A DNA stretch of 5,663 nt, taken from Candidatus Lambdaproteobacteria bacterium (lineage in GTDB: Bacteria > SAR324 > NAC60-12). A program made the translations under genes and the position numbers. Of the stretch, positions 1 through 5,663 are shown piece by piece. How positions within the stretch are numbered: position 1 is the first letter of the stretch; each line of letters starts with the position of its first letter. The stretch is from the NCBI GenBank assembly GCA_012964265.1, contig DTUH01000313.1, positions 1 to 5,663 on the forward strand. Reading direction: 5' to 3'. Under the pieces are notes generated by a model. It did not search any database. It saw only the letters and a list, made by a program, of their open reading frames with translations, and had not been told where the DNA came from.

Positions 1-206
1 CGAATATCGTTACGCTTGATGAAAGCTTTGGCCTTTATCCTGATTACACGTACATCTGGAGAGTCTTCTTTGAGAGTGACACGACCCGTCAAATCGGCGA
101 GTGTGAGAAAATTTTCAGGTTTCGGTTCCGCCTTCTTGGCGGCACAACCGCTGAGCAACAGGGCAAGTCCAAGTAAAATTGATAAGATGTGGTTTGTTTT
201 TCGCAT
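1..206 (-). CDS. Putative outer-membrane or inner-membrane lipoprotein, 3' end outside the window
   Basis: The minus strand is open from an ATG at 206 to the window edge, giving the first 68 residues of a protein whose C-terminus is missing. The N-terminus is a textbook type II signal peptide: basic MRKTNH, a leucine-rich core (residues 7-18), and the lipobox LSGC with Cys21 as the predicted lipidated residue, followed by AAKKAEPKP, a flexible charged linker. The mature part visible (around LADLTGRVTLKED and RVIRIKAKAFIKR) looks like the beginning of a beta-rich domain, but I do not recognise the family. The start is supported by GGAG at 212-215, five bases upstream. It is transcribed divergently from the secreted-protein and SurA-like genes, so all three may serve the envelope. 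Residues 2 and 3 after Cys (Ala, Ala) do not show the classical Asp+2 inner-membrane retention signal, so outer-membrane sorting is plausible in a Lol-type system. Confidence 0.8.
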   Translation of the reverse strand, partial: MRKTNHILSILLGLALLLSGCAAKKAEPKPENFLTLADLTGRVTLKEDSPDVRVIRIKAKAFIKRNDI

Positions 207-273
207 TTTGGCTCCAGGATCTGAGAAGTGGGTGTGAACAATATACGGGAAAACGTTACTTCCTTCCCCGCAG

Positions 274-321
274 ACTGAAATTTCGGCAAAGCTGAAGCTG
301 TTCAGGATTGCGAATTTCAGT
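274..321. repeat. Nested inverted repeat in the divergent intergenic region
   Basis: The 169-base region between the divergent lipoprotein and secreted-protein genes contains a perfect 9-base inverted repeat, ACTGAAATT at 274-282 and AATTTCAGT at 313-321. Inside it sits a smaller hairpin, CTGAA at 292-296 and TTCAG at 301-305 with a GCTG loop. The CTGAA word thus occurs twice in each orientation within 48 bases. It could be an operator for a dimeric regulator controlling both divergent genes, or a structured leader RNA. There is no T-tract after it on either strand, so it does not look like an intrinsic terminator. I found no convincing sigma-70 promoter in the region. Confidence 0.4.
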
Positions 322-363
322 AAAAACTGACAACCTTGAATCTAACATTTTTAGATATTAATT

Positions 364-370
364 AAAAGGG
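364..370 (+). promoter_or_regulatory. Ribosome binding site that decides a TTG start
   Basis: The purine run AAAAGGG ends five bases before the TTG at 376-378. An in-frame stop (TAG at 352-354) lies just upstream, and no ATG or GTG follows before the hydrophobic signal-peptide core, so this site is the main reason to accept TTG as the start of the 274-residue secreted protein. Confidence 0.6.
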
Positions 371-375
371 TATAT

Positions 376-1200
376 TTGATTTTTGCGCGACTTTCCATAA
401 TTTTATTTTTCGGAATTCTCTTTAACCTCGGCAACACAGCCGTAGCTTATTATCCACTAACCTGGGATGATTTGATGTACCAAATGGAGAAGCGGATGAG
501 TTGGAGACGCGCAAAAATGGAAACTGTTGTTCAAGTCTTTGACCCATTTGTAAAAAATGCGGATGGTAAAATACCAGCGCAGCCCACTGAATTGCCGGCC
601 CGTAGATTCAACCAGGTTATTTATTGGAAAGATGGTGAGGTTCTGGTGGTGGAAACTCAGAGCGAAAAAGGGGAGTTGTTACATTTTTACTACGAAAACA
701 ATACTGATCTGCTGTCCCTTTCTTTGAGTGACAACCGCACTTTTTCTACTGAAGATGTTTTGCCCCGTCAACTTCGTTTTCGTTCAAGATTTGAGAAAGA
801 GCGGGGCAAAGCATTGCGGGAACTGGGAATTGTCAGCAAAGAGGTTGCATATCACATTCGTGACGATAATCATGTTTTTCTCCGGATAGGAAATTTGGAA
901 TCCGGACACTTTGCCTTGCTCAACCCCAAAACATACGAATTGTCCTCTTTGCATAACAGGCTTTGGCAGGAAGACGGAAGCTGGCTTGATTTAACAATCG
1001 TCTTCAAAAAATATAAAACTTATCGCTGGCAGACATATCCTAAAATTACAGAATATTATTTAGACAAACGTTTGTTTAAACGTATGACTGTGAGCAAAAT
1101 CCGCACACTTTCACGTTTGCCGATGAAAAAACTTCGAGAACTAGCCTGGAATTTACGTCGCTCACAAACCGCCACCCTCCAAAATGATTATGCTCTTTAA
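376..1200 (+). CDS. Secreted periplasmic protein of unknown function, possibly LolA-like fold
   Basis: This 274-residue protein begins at a TTG codon with a good ribosome binding site. Residues 1-24 form a type I signal peptide (MIFARL, then a hydrophobic core IILFFGILF, cleavage likely after TAVA24), so the mature protein should be periplasmic or attached to the envelope. The mature part alternates short beta-strand-like stretches (for example VIYWKDGEVLVVET and LLHFYYENN) with charged turns. The segment near residues 180-240 (ALLNPKTYELSS, LTIVFKKY, YPKITEYYLDKRLFKRMTV) resembles the pattern in outer-membrane lipoprotein-sorting (LolA/LolB-like) proteins, where a substrate-binding half-barrel is built from such strands. 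This is a weak fold-level impression, not a family assignment. The C-terminus is basic. It overlaps the SurA-like gene by 17 bases, so the two are probably co-transcribed and translationally coupled, which fits a joint role in envelope biogenesis. Confidence 0.82.
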   Translation: MIFARLSIILFFGILFNLGNTAVAYYPLTWDDLMYQMEKRMSWRRAKMETVVQVFDPFVKNADGKIPAQPTELPARRFNQVIYWKDGEVLVVETQSEKGELLHFYYENNTDLLSLSLSDNRTFSTEDVLPRQLRFRSRFEKERGKALRELGIVSKEVAYHIRDDNHVFLRIGNLESGHFALLNPKTYELSSLHNRLWQEDGSWLDLTIVFKKYKTYRWQTYPKITEYYLDKRLFKRMTVSKIRTLSRLPMKKLRELAWNLRRSQTATLQNDYAL

Positions 1201-2245
1201 CTGCTATTCACGTTTTCTACTATTTTTCCTGGCCTGCAGCATAGGCTTTTTCATAAACAGCATACACGCAGAAGTACTGGTGCTTGATCGAATCTATTTG
1301 ATCGTCAACAGCCAAATGCTCACACGGAGCGAGGCTCAAGATGTTGCGGCGGCATTGCAGGCTCAAAAGTCGTCTGCAGAAAAGACTCAGAAACAAATGG
1401 ATGAAAAGCTACTGATGAACCTGGTGCAGGAAATGTTGTTGCTGGACCGTGCAGAGGCTTTAAAAATTACACCCGGAGCCAAGGAAATAGAGTCCCGTTT
1501 GGATCGTCTTGCTGAGAATCAACCACAATTGCTTGAGACTTATGCAGAAGAAGATTTAAAGGAACAACTTGCTCGTGAATTTAAAAAACATCGCGTAATC
1601 AGCCGTGAAGTAGATTCAAAAATTAGACTTGAATCGCCGGAAATTGTACTTTTTTGCAAGCAACAACAGCGCAAGGAACGCAAAGTGGGCTTGGCACAAA
1701 TTCTTCTGCATGGTTCTGATGATGAAATTCAGGAAAAGGTTAAAACTATTAGGCGAGCTTTCAAAAGCGGAGTTCCTTTTGAAGAATTGGCAAAACAGCA
1801 TTCTACAGATTCCAGAGCAAAGCGAACTGGAGGTAAGCTGGGAGTTTTCAAGCCTGGAGATTTATTGGCCGAAATTGGTGAGGTCACTACTAATCTGGAG
1901 CCCGGAAAAATCAGCAAAGTTGTGCGTACAAATTTAGGAAATCATCTTCTCTATATTTACAAAGAAGTTTTTGCGGAAGGACTGGACTGTGATAATCTCA
2001 AACCAGAACAGGAAACACAATTTTCCAATGCCTTATATGCACAAAAACGTGATGCACTTTTGAATACATACATGGATGAACTATTTGCCTGCGCAAATAT
2101 TGAGGTTAAAGATCCGGAAAAATCCGGTCTTCCTACCTCTACGTCCTTACCTGTTGTGAAGAAAAAAAACGTCAATTGCCAAGCTCGGCGAATTATGGTT
2201 CTTCCTCAAAAGAAGAAAAAGAAAAAGAAGAGGCGGAAAAAATAG
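1184..2245 (+). CDS. SurA-like periplasmic peptidyl-prolyl cis-trans isomerase / chaperone
   Basis: This 353-residue secreted protein has the layout of a SurA-type outer-membrane protein chaperone. Residues 1-29 are a signal peptide (hydrophobic FLLFFLACSIGFFI, likely cleavage after IHA29). A SurA N-terminal-like helical domain follows, starting with VLDRIYLIVNSQMLTRSE (residues 33-50) and continuing to about 150. One parvulin rotamase domain spans about residues 167-262, shown by VGLAQILL, the GVPFEELAKQHSTDS helix, TGGKLGVF, LEPGKISKVV and GNHLLYI. E. coli SurA has two parvulin domains, so this is a shorter single-domain form. The usual His of the first strand (SHIL in active parvulins) is Gln here (AQIL, Gln172), while the final His254 is kept, so isomerase activity is uncertain. 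The start at 1184 (or ATG 1190) lies inside the upstream gene and has no clear ribosome binding site, which suggests translational coupling. The last twelve residues are almost all Lys/Arg, which is odd (see the frameshift entry). Confidence 0.88.
   Translation: MIMLFNCYSRFLLFFLACSIGFFINSIHAEVLVLDRIYLIVNSQMLTRSEAQDVAAALQAQKSSAEKTQKQMDEKLLMNLVQEMLLLDRAEALKITPGAKEIESRLDRLAENQPQLLETYAEEDLKEQLAREFKKHRVISREVDSKIRLESPEIVLFCKQQQRKERKVGLAQILLHGSDDEIQEKVKTIRRAFKSGVPFEELAKQHSTDSRAKRTGGKLGVFKPGDLLAEIGEVTTNLEPGKISKVVRTNLGNHLLYIYKEVFAEGLDCDNLKPEQETQFSNALYAQKRDALLNTYMDELFACANIEVKDPEKSGLPTSTSLPVVKKKNVNCQARRIMVLPQKKKKKKKRRKK
2164..2170 (+). other. Possible -1 frameshift heptamer A_AAA_AAC in the SurA-like gene
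   Basis: An eight-A run at 2162-2169 followed by C is read in the zero frame as AAA AAA AAC, which contains the slippery heptamer A_AAA_AAC in correct register. A -1 shift here, or one extra A, would continue from CGT at 2170 for 39 codons to TAA at 2287-2289. That tail (beginning RQLPSSANYG, then an acidic Glu/Lys stretch) would replace the zero-frame ending, whose last residues are seven Lys, two Arg and two Lys. I see no convincing downstream stem-loop or pseudoknot. Homopolymer miscounting or chance are equally possible explanations. Confidence 0.3.
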
Positions 2246-2261
2246 ACCTTAAAGTTGAAAA

Positions 2262-3143
2262 TCAAGCTTCAGCTTTGAGGGTTTTATAAAGTTCAAAGGC
2301 TTTCTCCGGAGTTTCATTTTGATGAACCACGGCTCGCACTGCCTGGATCATGGAAACAGGTGCTTCAGATTGAAAAATATTTCTACCCATGTCCACTCCT
2401 GCCGCCCCTTGCTGAATAGCGTTGTACGCCATTTTCAAGGCATCCAGTTCCGGAAGTTTCTTTCCTCCGGCAATCACAATCGGTACGGGACAACTTGCGG
2501 TAACGGTTTCAAAATCCTTTTCAACATAATACGTTTTAACATAGTGTGCGCCAAGTTCAGCGCAAATTCGTGTGGCCAACCGGAAATAACGGGCGTCGCG
2601 CACCATTTCTTTGCCGACGGCAGTCACGGCTAAAGTCGGAATGCCGTAACGTGTTCCCTGATCAACGAGTTTGGTCATGTTGATAATGGATTGCTTTTCA
2701 TGCTCTCCGCCGATAAAAACCTGGACTGCCATTGCGGCAACGTTCATCCGGATCGAATCTTCAATGTCAACAGCAATTTCCTCATTCGATAATTCCTTGA
2801 GCATGCTGGTTCCGCCGGATGCACGCATGACAATGGCTTGTGTCATTGAAGGCGGAACAACGCTCCGCAAAATTCCACGTGTCAACATCAGCGTGTCCGC
2901 ATAAGGCGCAAGCGGCATAATGTTTACATCAATTCGCTCAAGTCCAGTGGTCGCACCCTGAAAGTATCCATGATCAAAAGCCAACATCACGGTACGTCCT
3001 GTTTCCGGATTAAAAATACGGGCGAGACGGTTTTGCATCCCCCAACCCAGTGCATTTGAACCTTTCAGGTAAAACGCCTCTGACTTTTGAGGAATGTCCA
3101 GATAATATTCTTTCGTATCTTGTGTTGCGTCTAAATCAGCCAT
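2262..3143 (-). CDS. lsrF: 3-hydroxy-5-phosphonooxypentane-2,4-dione thiolase (LsrF), class I aldolase family
   Basis: This 293-residue protein matches E. coli LsrF (about 291 residues) along its whole length as I remember that sequence, including MADLD at the start, LARIFNPETGRTVMLAFDHG (residues 40-59), GLERIDVNI, TRGILRSVVPP, KTYYVEK (203-209), CPVPIVIAGGKKLPE and GAAGVDMGRNIFQS. In E. coli LsrF the Schiff-base lysine is Lys203, and a Lys is present at exactly that position. The known reaction is the last step of autoinducer-2 processing: transfer of an acetyl group from the phosphorylated pentanedione to CoA, giving acetyl-CoA and dihydroxyacetone phosphate in the cytoplasm. The start is supported by AAAGGA seven bases upstream. 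It lies 12 bases after the GCS2 remnant and downstream of the aldolase/SDR gene on the same strand. Its stop is 16 bases from the convergent SurA-like gene. With no other lsr genes visible, a role in another sugar-phosphate pathway is an alternative. Confidence 0.93.
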   Translation of the reverse strand: MADLDATQDTKEYYLDIPQKSEAFYLKGSNALGWGMQNRLARIFNPETGRTVMLAFDHGYFQGATTGLERIDVNIMPLAPYADTLMLTRGILRSVVPPSMTQAIVMRASGGTSMLKELSNEEIAVDIEDSIRMNVAAMAVQVFIGGEHEKQSIINMTKLVDQGTRYGIPTLAVTAVGKEMVRDARYFRLATRICAELGAHYVKTYYVEKDFETVTASCPVPIVIAGGKKLPELDALKMAYNAIQQGAAGVDMGRNIFQSEAPVSMIQAVRAVVHQNETPEKAFELYKTLKAEA

Positions 3144-3150
3144 AAATATT

Positions 3151-3156
3151 TCCTTT
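3151..3156 (-). promoter_or_regulatory. Ribosome binding site of lsrF at the end of the ligase remnant
   Basis: AAAGGA on the minus strand lies seven bases before the lsrF ATG and touches the TGA stop (3156-3158) of the GCS2 remnant. Translation of the remnant would therefore end right on this site, so ribosomes terminating there could feed lsrF initiation. Confidence 0.6.
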
Positions 3157-3479
3157 CAAGTAATTCTATTAAAATATAGTAATTCCTGAGCCCCCTCTAA
3201 AACCTGCGGATCCAAATTGAATTCCAAGTTAAACCGGGCAAGTTCTGTTGTAAAATGCGGATCATCCAATTTCTCCAGAATTTCTACAGAAATTGAGGCA
3301 GGCCTTCCGGACTCATCCACCAAAAACATTTCCTGTTCCACGCCTATTCGTCGAGTTTCAGTTTCAAAGAGACCGCTTTCCAGCAATGCATCAAAGGCAT
3401 TTATTTTGTACAACAGGCGCTTCATCAGCACCCGTTTTTCAGTTACGCTGCTTTCCTGGTTAATATCCTGAATTCCCAT
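3156..3479 (-). pseudogene. Truncated glutamate-cysteine ligase (GCS2) family gene, N-terminal fragment
   Basis: The 107 residues from ATG 3479 match the N-terminus of the GCS2/carboxylate-amine ligase family, particularly the type annotated as CBS-domain or glutamate-cysteine ligase-like proteins. Recognisable blocks are MGIQD at the start, RRIGVEQEMFLVDESGRPA (residues 43-61, containing the family's conserved (A/V)EQE motif), VEILEKLDDPHFTTELARF (65-83) and NLEFNLDPQVL (84-94). Family members run to several hundred residues because the ATP-grasp-like catalytic core continues far beyond this point. Here similarity stops near EGAQEL (95-100), and a TGA follows after LYFNRIT. No continuation exists in another frame, because lsrF begins 12 bases later. 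The product could not be a functional ligase. The reading frame extends upstream to a TTG at 3512, but family similarity starts at the ATG and neither start has a clear ribosome binding site. The conserved part carries no stop or frameshift, so the truncation may be recent, or the short protein may be retained. Confidence 0.75.
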
Positions 3480-3565
3480 TCGGTTTTTTAATTTCCCAGT
3501 CTTTCTATACAATTTCGTAATTAGATCAGACTCAGTTTTTTTAATCTTAGACTGAAAACACTTTT

Positions 3566-5663
3566 TTAAATCACCCGCTCATTTCCTCCGTCAATCGGAA
3601 TTTGCGCACCGGTAGTTTTTGCAAATACAGAACCGGCCATCGCACAAACCATCCGTGCGACCTCTTTCGTTTTTACATCTGTTTTTAAAATATTCCGGCT
3701 TTTGTATTGCTCGACCGTCAAGTTATAACGTTTTGCGGAACGTTGCAGTGCTTCCGGAGTCCAAAGTCCAGTATCGTAAACACAATCCGGATGAAGGATA
3801 TTAACACGTATTCCGAATTTTCCCAATTCCAAAGCAGCAATCCGTGCCAATTGAGTTTGTCCTGCTTTCGGAACTGAATACGCGGCTGCTCCCGCACCGG
3901 GTGCAGGGACATTCCTTGAAGCCATAAAAACGACAGCCGGATCAAGCCCTTCTTTCAAAAACGGCACACAAACCTGCAGCAATTGTTGGGGAGCAGTCAA
4001 ATTTATTGTCAGACTTTTGGCCCATGTTTGCTCGTCCATTTCATCAATTGTCTGTCCCGCGGGAAAAGTTCCGGCATTCAAAACCAAAATGTCCAATCCG
4101 CCAAAATAACGCACAGTAGCAGCTACAGCTTCCTTAACTGCATTTTGATCGGTCACATCGCATTGCAGTCCCAGCATTCCGGAATCACAAAATATTTCTG
4201 AAATATCCGGATTCAAATCCAAACCGACAACAACTGCTCCTTGTTCCAGAAGCTCACGCGCACAAGCCAAACCAATTCCTCCGGCTGCTCCGGAAATAAT
4301 TGCGATTTTACCTTGAAATTCCGGAATTGTTGTTTTGTCGCCCTGAACGGCTTCCCATTGTTTTAGTTTTGCCTGCTGCAGTTCCCAATACTCAGCTTCA
4401 AATAAATGCTTTTCCGAAACTGGCTTCCAACCTCTGGAAAAATTTTTGGCCATCAAGCTTTCGGCTTTCTGGATTGCATTCACAGTATGTTCGGCAATAT
4501 CGGCAACAATTCCGGATTCAGTAAAATTAGTTCCGAAGGAAACCGTTCCATGTCCCGGCCAAACGGCCCAACGCGGTGCACAGTCCAAACAAATTTGTTT
4601 TCCGTTTGTGTGCCGCTTAAAATACGCCTCATAGCCGGATGCAAAATCATCAATGCTTTGTTCCATATTTTCCGGATCGAGGATTGCGGGAACCGGTTTG
4701 GTGCGGATCAAGTGGTCGGAAGTGATTGGACCTCGTGTCGCAATCTCTTTGATGTTTGGCATGTTTGCAAATTTGCGGGCTTCCGGATTTTGATTTAACA
4801 ACGCCAACATTGCGGACCCTCGAATTTCAGAAACCTTATGGCGAATCCGAGCGAGTTCCAGCAAATTATCGTTCCCCAAATTGGAGTCTGGAGTAATCCT
4901 TCCATTTTCTTTTTTTACCGCAACGGTGTCGTGGATTTTCGTTTTTATCAATGTTTCGGGAAGCATTGTATTTTTTGCTAAATAATTTTCTGCGAGTGAA
5001 ACTATATCAATCATGCGCCCATAACTTTCACGTGCATTTTCACCAAAAGTAAATATGCCATGGTTGAGAAGTACCATTCCTTCAAATTGGTCCCAATCCA
5101 TTACCTCCGTTATTTCAAACACTTTTCGGGCTAACTGGAATCCCGGCATCACATAGGGAATTATGAGCAGTCGCTCACCAAACACCTCTCGTATCAACTT
5201 TTCACCTTCTGGCGTATTCGTAAGCGTAACGACTGCATCCGCATGAGTGTGATCAATCCATGTAAACGGAATGATCGTGTGCAGCAAAGCTTCTACGGAC
5301 GGGCTGGGAGCATTAGGATCGGTCACGGCCATTTGCTGCTGTCGTAACATTTCAGTATCACTGATGTTTTCCAGCTCGACCAATTTCCGTAATGTCTTCA
5401 ATTGAAGCGGCACAAAGTCATTCTCTTCAATCGTTGCCAAATTAATACCGCTGCCTTTGACATACAAAATGTCTTCTTCTTCTCCAAAAAAATTGATTTC
5501 CCTGACTTTTACCGAAGTATTCCCGCCACCGTGCAGTACCAAGTCTGAATTTTGCCCCAGCAGGCGAGAAGAATAGACTCGCATTTGTAGTGTGTTTTCC
5601 TCAAATTGGGGGAACGATAATTTGCTGGAACTCGCTCGGATTCGCCATAAGGTTTCTGAAATT
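3566..5663 (-). CDS. Bifunctional class II aldolase / short-chain dehydrogenase, 5' end probably outside the window
   Basis: This is a fusion of two enzymes. Positions here count from the in-frame ATG at 5584 (672 residues). The class II aldolase half (about 1-210) has VLHGGGNTSVK (16-26), LYVKGSG (40-46), Glu98, the zinc-ligand pair His112 and His114 in DHTHAD, and the third His175 in LLNHG. The SDR half (about 424-672) has the nucleotide motif SGAAGGIG (431-438), acidic Asp456 suggesting NAD preference, NAG (503-505), and the catalytic set Asn528, Ser556, Tyr569 and Lys573 with the usual Ser-Tyr spacing of 13. It ends in GAQIPIDGGN. Family members cleave a ketose phosphate to dihydroxyacetone phosphate plus an aldehyde and oxidise or reduce the aldehyde; RhaEW-type rhamnulose-1-phosphate aldolase/lactaldehyde dehydrogenase is one relative. 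The exact substrate is not readable. ATG 5584 falls within the conserved RVYSSRLLG segment, lacks a well-placed ribosome binding site, and the frame stays open 26 more codons to the edge, so the true start is probably upstream. Confidence 0.9.
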   Translation of the reverse strand, partial: ISETLWRIRASSSKLSFPQFEENTLQMRVYSSRLLGQNSDLVLHGGGNTSVKVREINFFGEEEDILYVKGSGINLATIEENDFVPLQLKTLRKLVELENISDTEMLRQQQMAVTDPNAPSPSVEALLHTIIPFTWIDHTHADAVVTLTNTPEGEKLIREVFGERLLIIPYVMPGFQLARKVFEITEVMDWDQFEGMVLLNHGIFTFGENARESYGRMIDIVSLAENYLAKNTMLPETLIKTKIHDTVAVKKENGRITPDSNLGNDNLLELARIRHKVSEIRGSAMLALLNQNPEARKFANMPNIKEIATRGPITSDHLIRTKPVPAILDPENMEQSIDDFASGYEAYFKRHTNGKQICLDCAPRWAVWPGHGTVSFGTNFTESGIVADIAEHTVNAIQKAESLMAKNFSRGWKPVSEKHLFEAEYWELQQAKLKQWEAVQGDKTTIPEFQGKIAIISGAAGGIGLACARELLEQGAVVVGLDLNPDISEIFCDSGMLGLQCDVTDQNAVKEAVAATVRYFGGLDILVLNAGTFPAGQTIDEMDEQTWAKSLTINLTAPQQLLQVCVPFLKEGLDPAVVFMASRNVPAPGAGAAAYSVPKAGQTQLARIAALELGKFGIRVNILHPDCVYDTGLWTPEALQRSAKRYNLTVEQYKSRNILKTDVKTKEVARMVCAMAGSVFAKTTGAQIPIDGGNERVI

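Noticed and set aside
89..289. Minus-strand open frame of 66 codons overlapping the lipoprotein gene
   Set aside because: It is in a different frame from the lipoprotein with its clear signal peptide and lipobox, and has no sensible product.
327..359. CTGACA followed by AT-rich sequence as a sigma-70 promoter for the secreted-protein gene
   Set aside because: CTGACA is a fair -35 element, but no hexamer with a good match to TATAAT lies at 16-18 bases; the better AT-rich words are at 21 or more.
1217..1240. Cys18 in the SurA-like signal peptide (FLAC) as a lipobox
   Set aside because: The -3 residue is Phe and the hydrophobic core continues after the Cys; a normal signal peptidase I site (IHA) fits better.
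2262..2276. AAGCT..AGCTT palindrome between the convergent genes as a bidirectional terminator
   Set aside because: The stem is only five bases with a two-base loop, it lies in the lsrF coding end, and there is no T-tract on either side at the right distance.
3528..3555. AGACT repeats and a TCAGT/ACTGA inverted repeat between the aldolase/SDR gene and the ligase remnant as a terminator
   Set aside because: The stem is five bases with a 14-base A/T-rich loop and no T-tract follows the second arm on the minus strand, so it is probably chance in AT-rich DNA.
4406..4798. Plus-strand open frame of 130 codons opposite the aldolase/SDR gene
   Set aside because: It is antisense to a strongly conserved enzyme, shows no recognisable domain and no ribosome binding site, and is explained by the codon pattern of the true gene.
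1..5663. Defence system, CRISPR array, transposon or tRNA
   Set aside because: No repeat arrays, transposase motifs, terminal inverted repeats or tRNA-like cloverleaf sequences were seen; the window is accounted for by envelope and metabolic genes.

Overview
The window looks like a stretch of chromosome from a Gram-negative bacterium. It encodes a lipoprotein with a clear lipobox, a secreted protein with a type I signal peptide, and a SurA-like periplasmic folding factor. These belong to the envelope of a two-membrane cell. The DNA is moderately AT-rich with AAA-biased lysine codons. I cannot name the lineage from the sequence; a proteobacterial or deltaproteobacterial-like organism would fit but is not shown.

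Left part (1-2245), envelope genes. A lipoprotein gene runs leftward off the window edge (1-206, minus). A 169-base divergent intergenic region follows, with a nested inverted repeat. Then come two overlapping plus-strand genes: an uncharacterised secreted protein of 274 aa starting at a TTG codon (376-1200), and a SurA-type peptidyl-prolyl isomerase/chaperone of 353 aa (1184-2245). The SurA-like protein ends in a strange run of lysines and arginines. A perfect A_AAA_AAC heptamer in the zero frame lies just before this tail, so a -1 frameshift (real or a sequencing error) would replace the basic tail with an acidic one.

Right part (2262-5663), a leftward sugar or AI-2 type catabolic cluster, convergent with the envelope genes. 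In transcription order it holds (i) a bifunctional class II aldolase/short-chain dehydrogenase whose 5' end probably lies beyond the window, (ii) a remnant of a glutamate-cysteine ligase (GCS2) family gene carrying only the N-terminal ~100 residues, and (iii) a very well conserved lsrF (3-hydroxy-5-phosphonooxypentane-2,4-dione thiolase) with catalytic Lys203 intact. No other lsr gene (lsrK, lsrG, lsrR, lsrACDB) is in the window.

The aldolase half of the fusion and LsrF both belong to families that can release dihydroxyacetone phosphate, and the SDR half could oxidise or reduce the other product. The pairing therefore suggests a carbohydrate-phosphate degradation module rather than a classical lsr operon; this is inference. 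The most notable points are this pairing, the truncated ligase gene wedged directly in front of lsrF, and the C-terminal frame ambiguity in the SurA-like gene. I see no CRISPR, transposon, tRNA or rRNA, and no evidence of a defence system.
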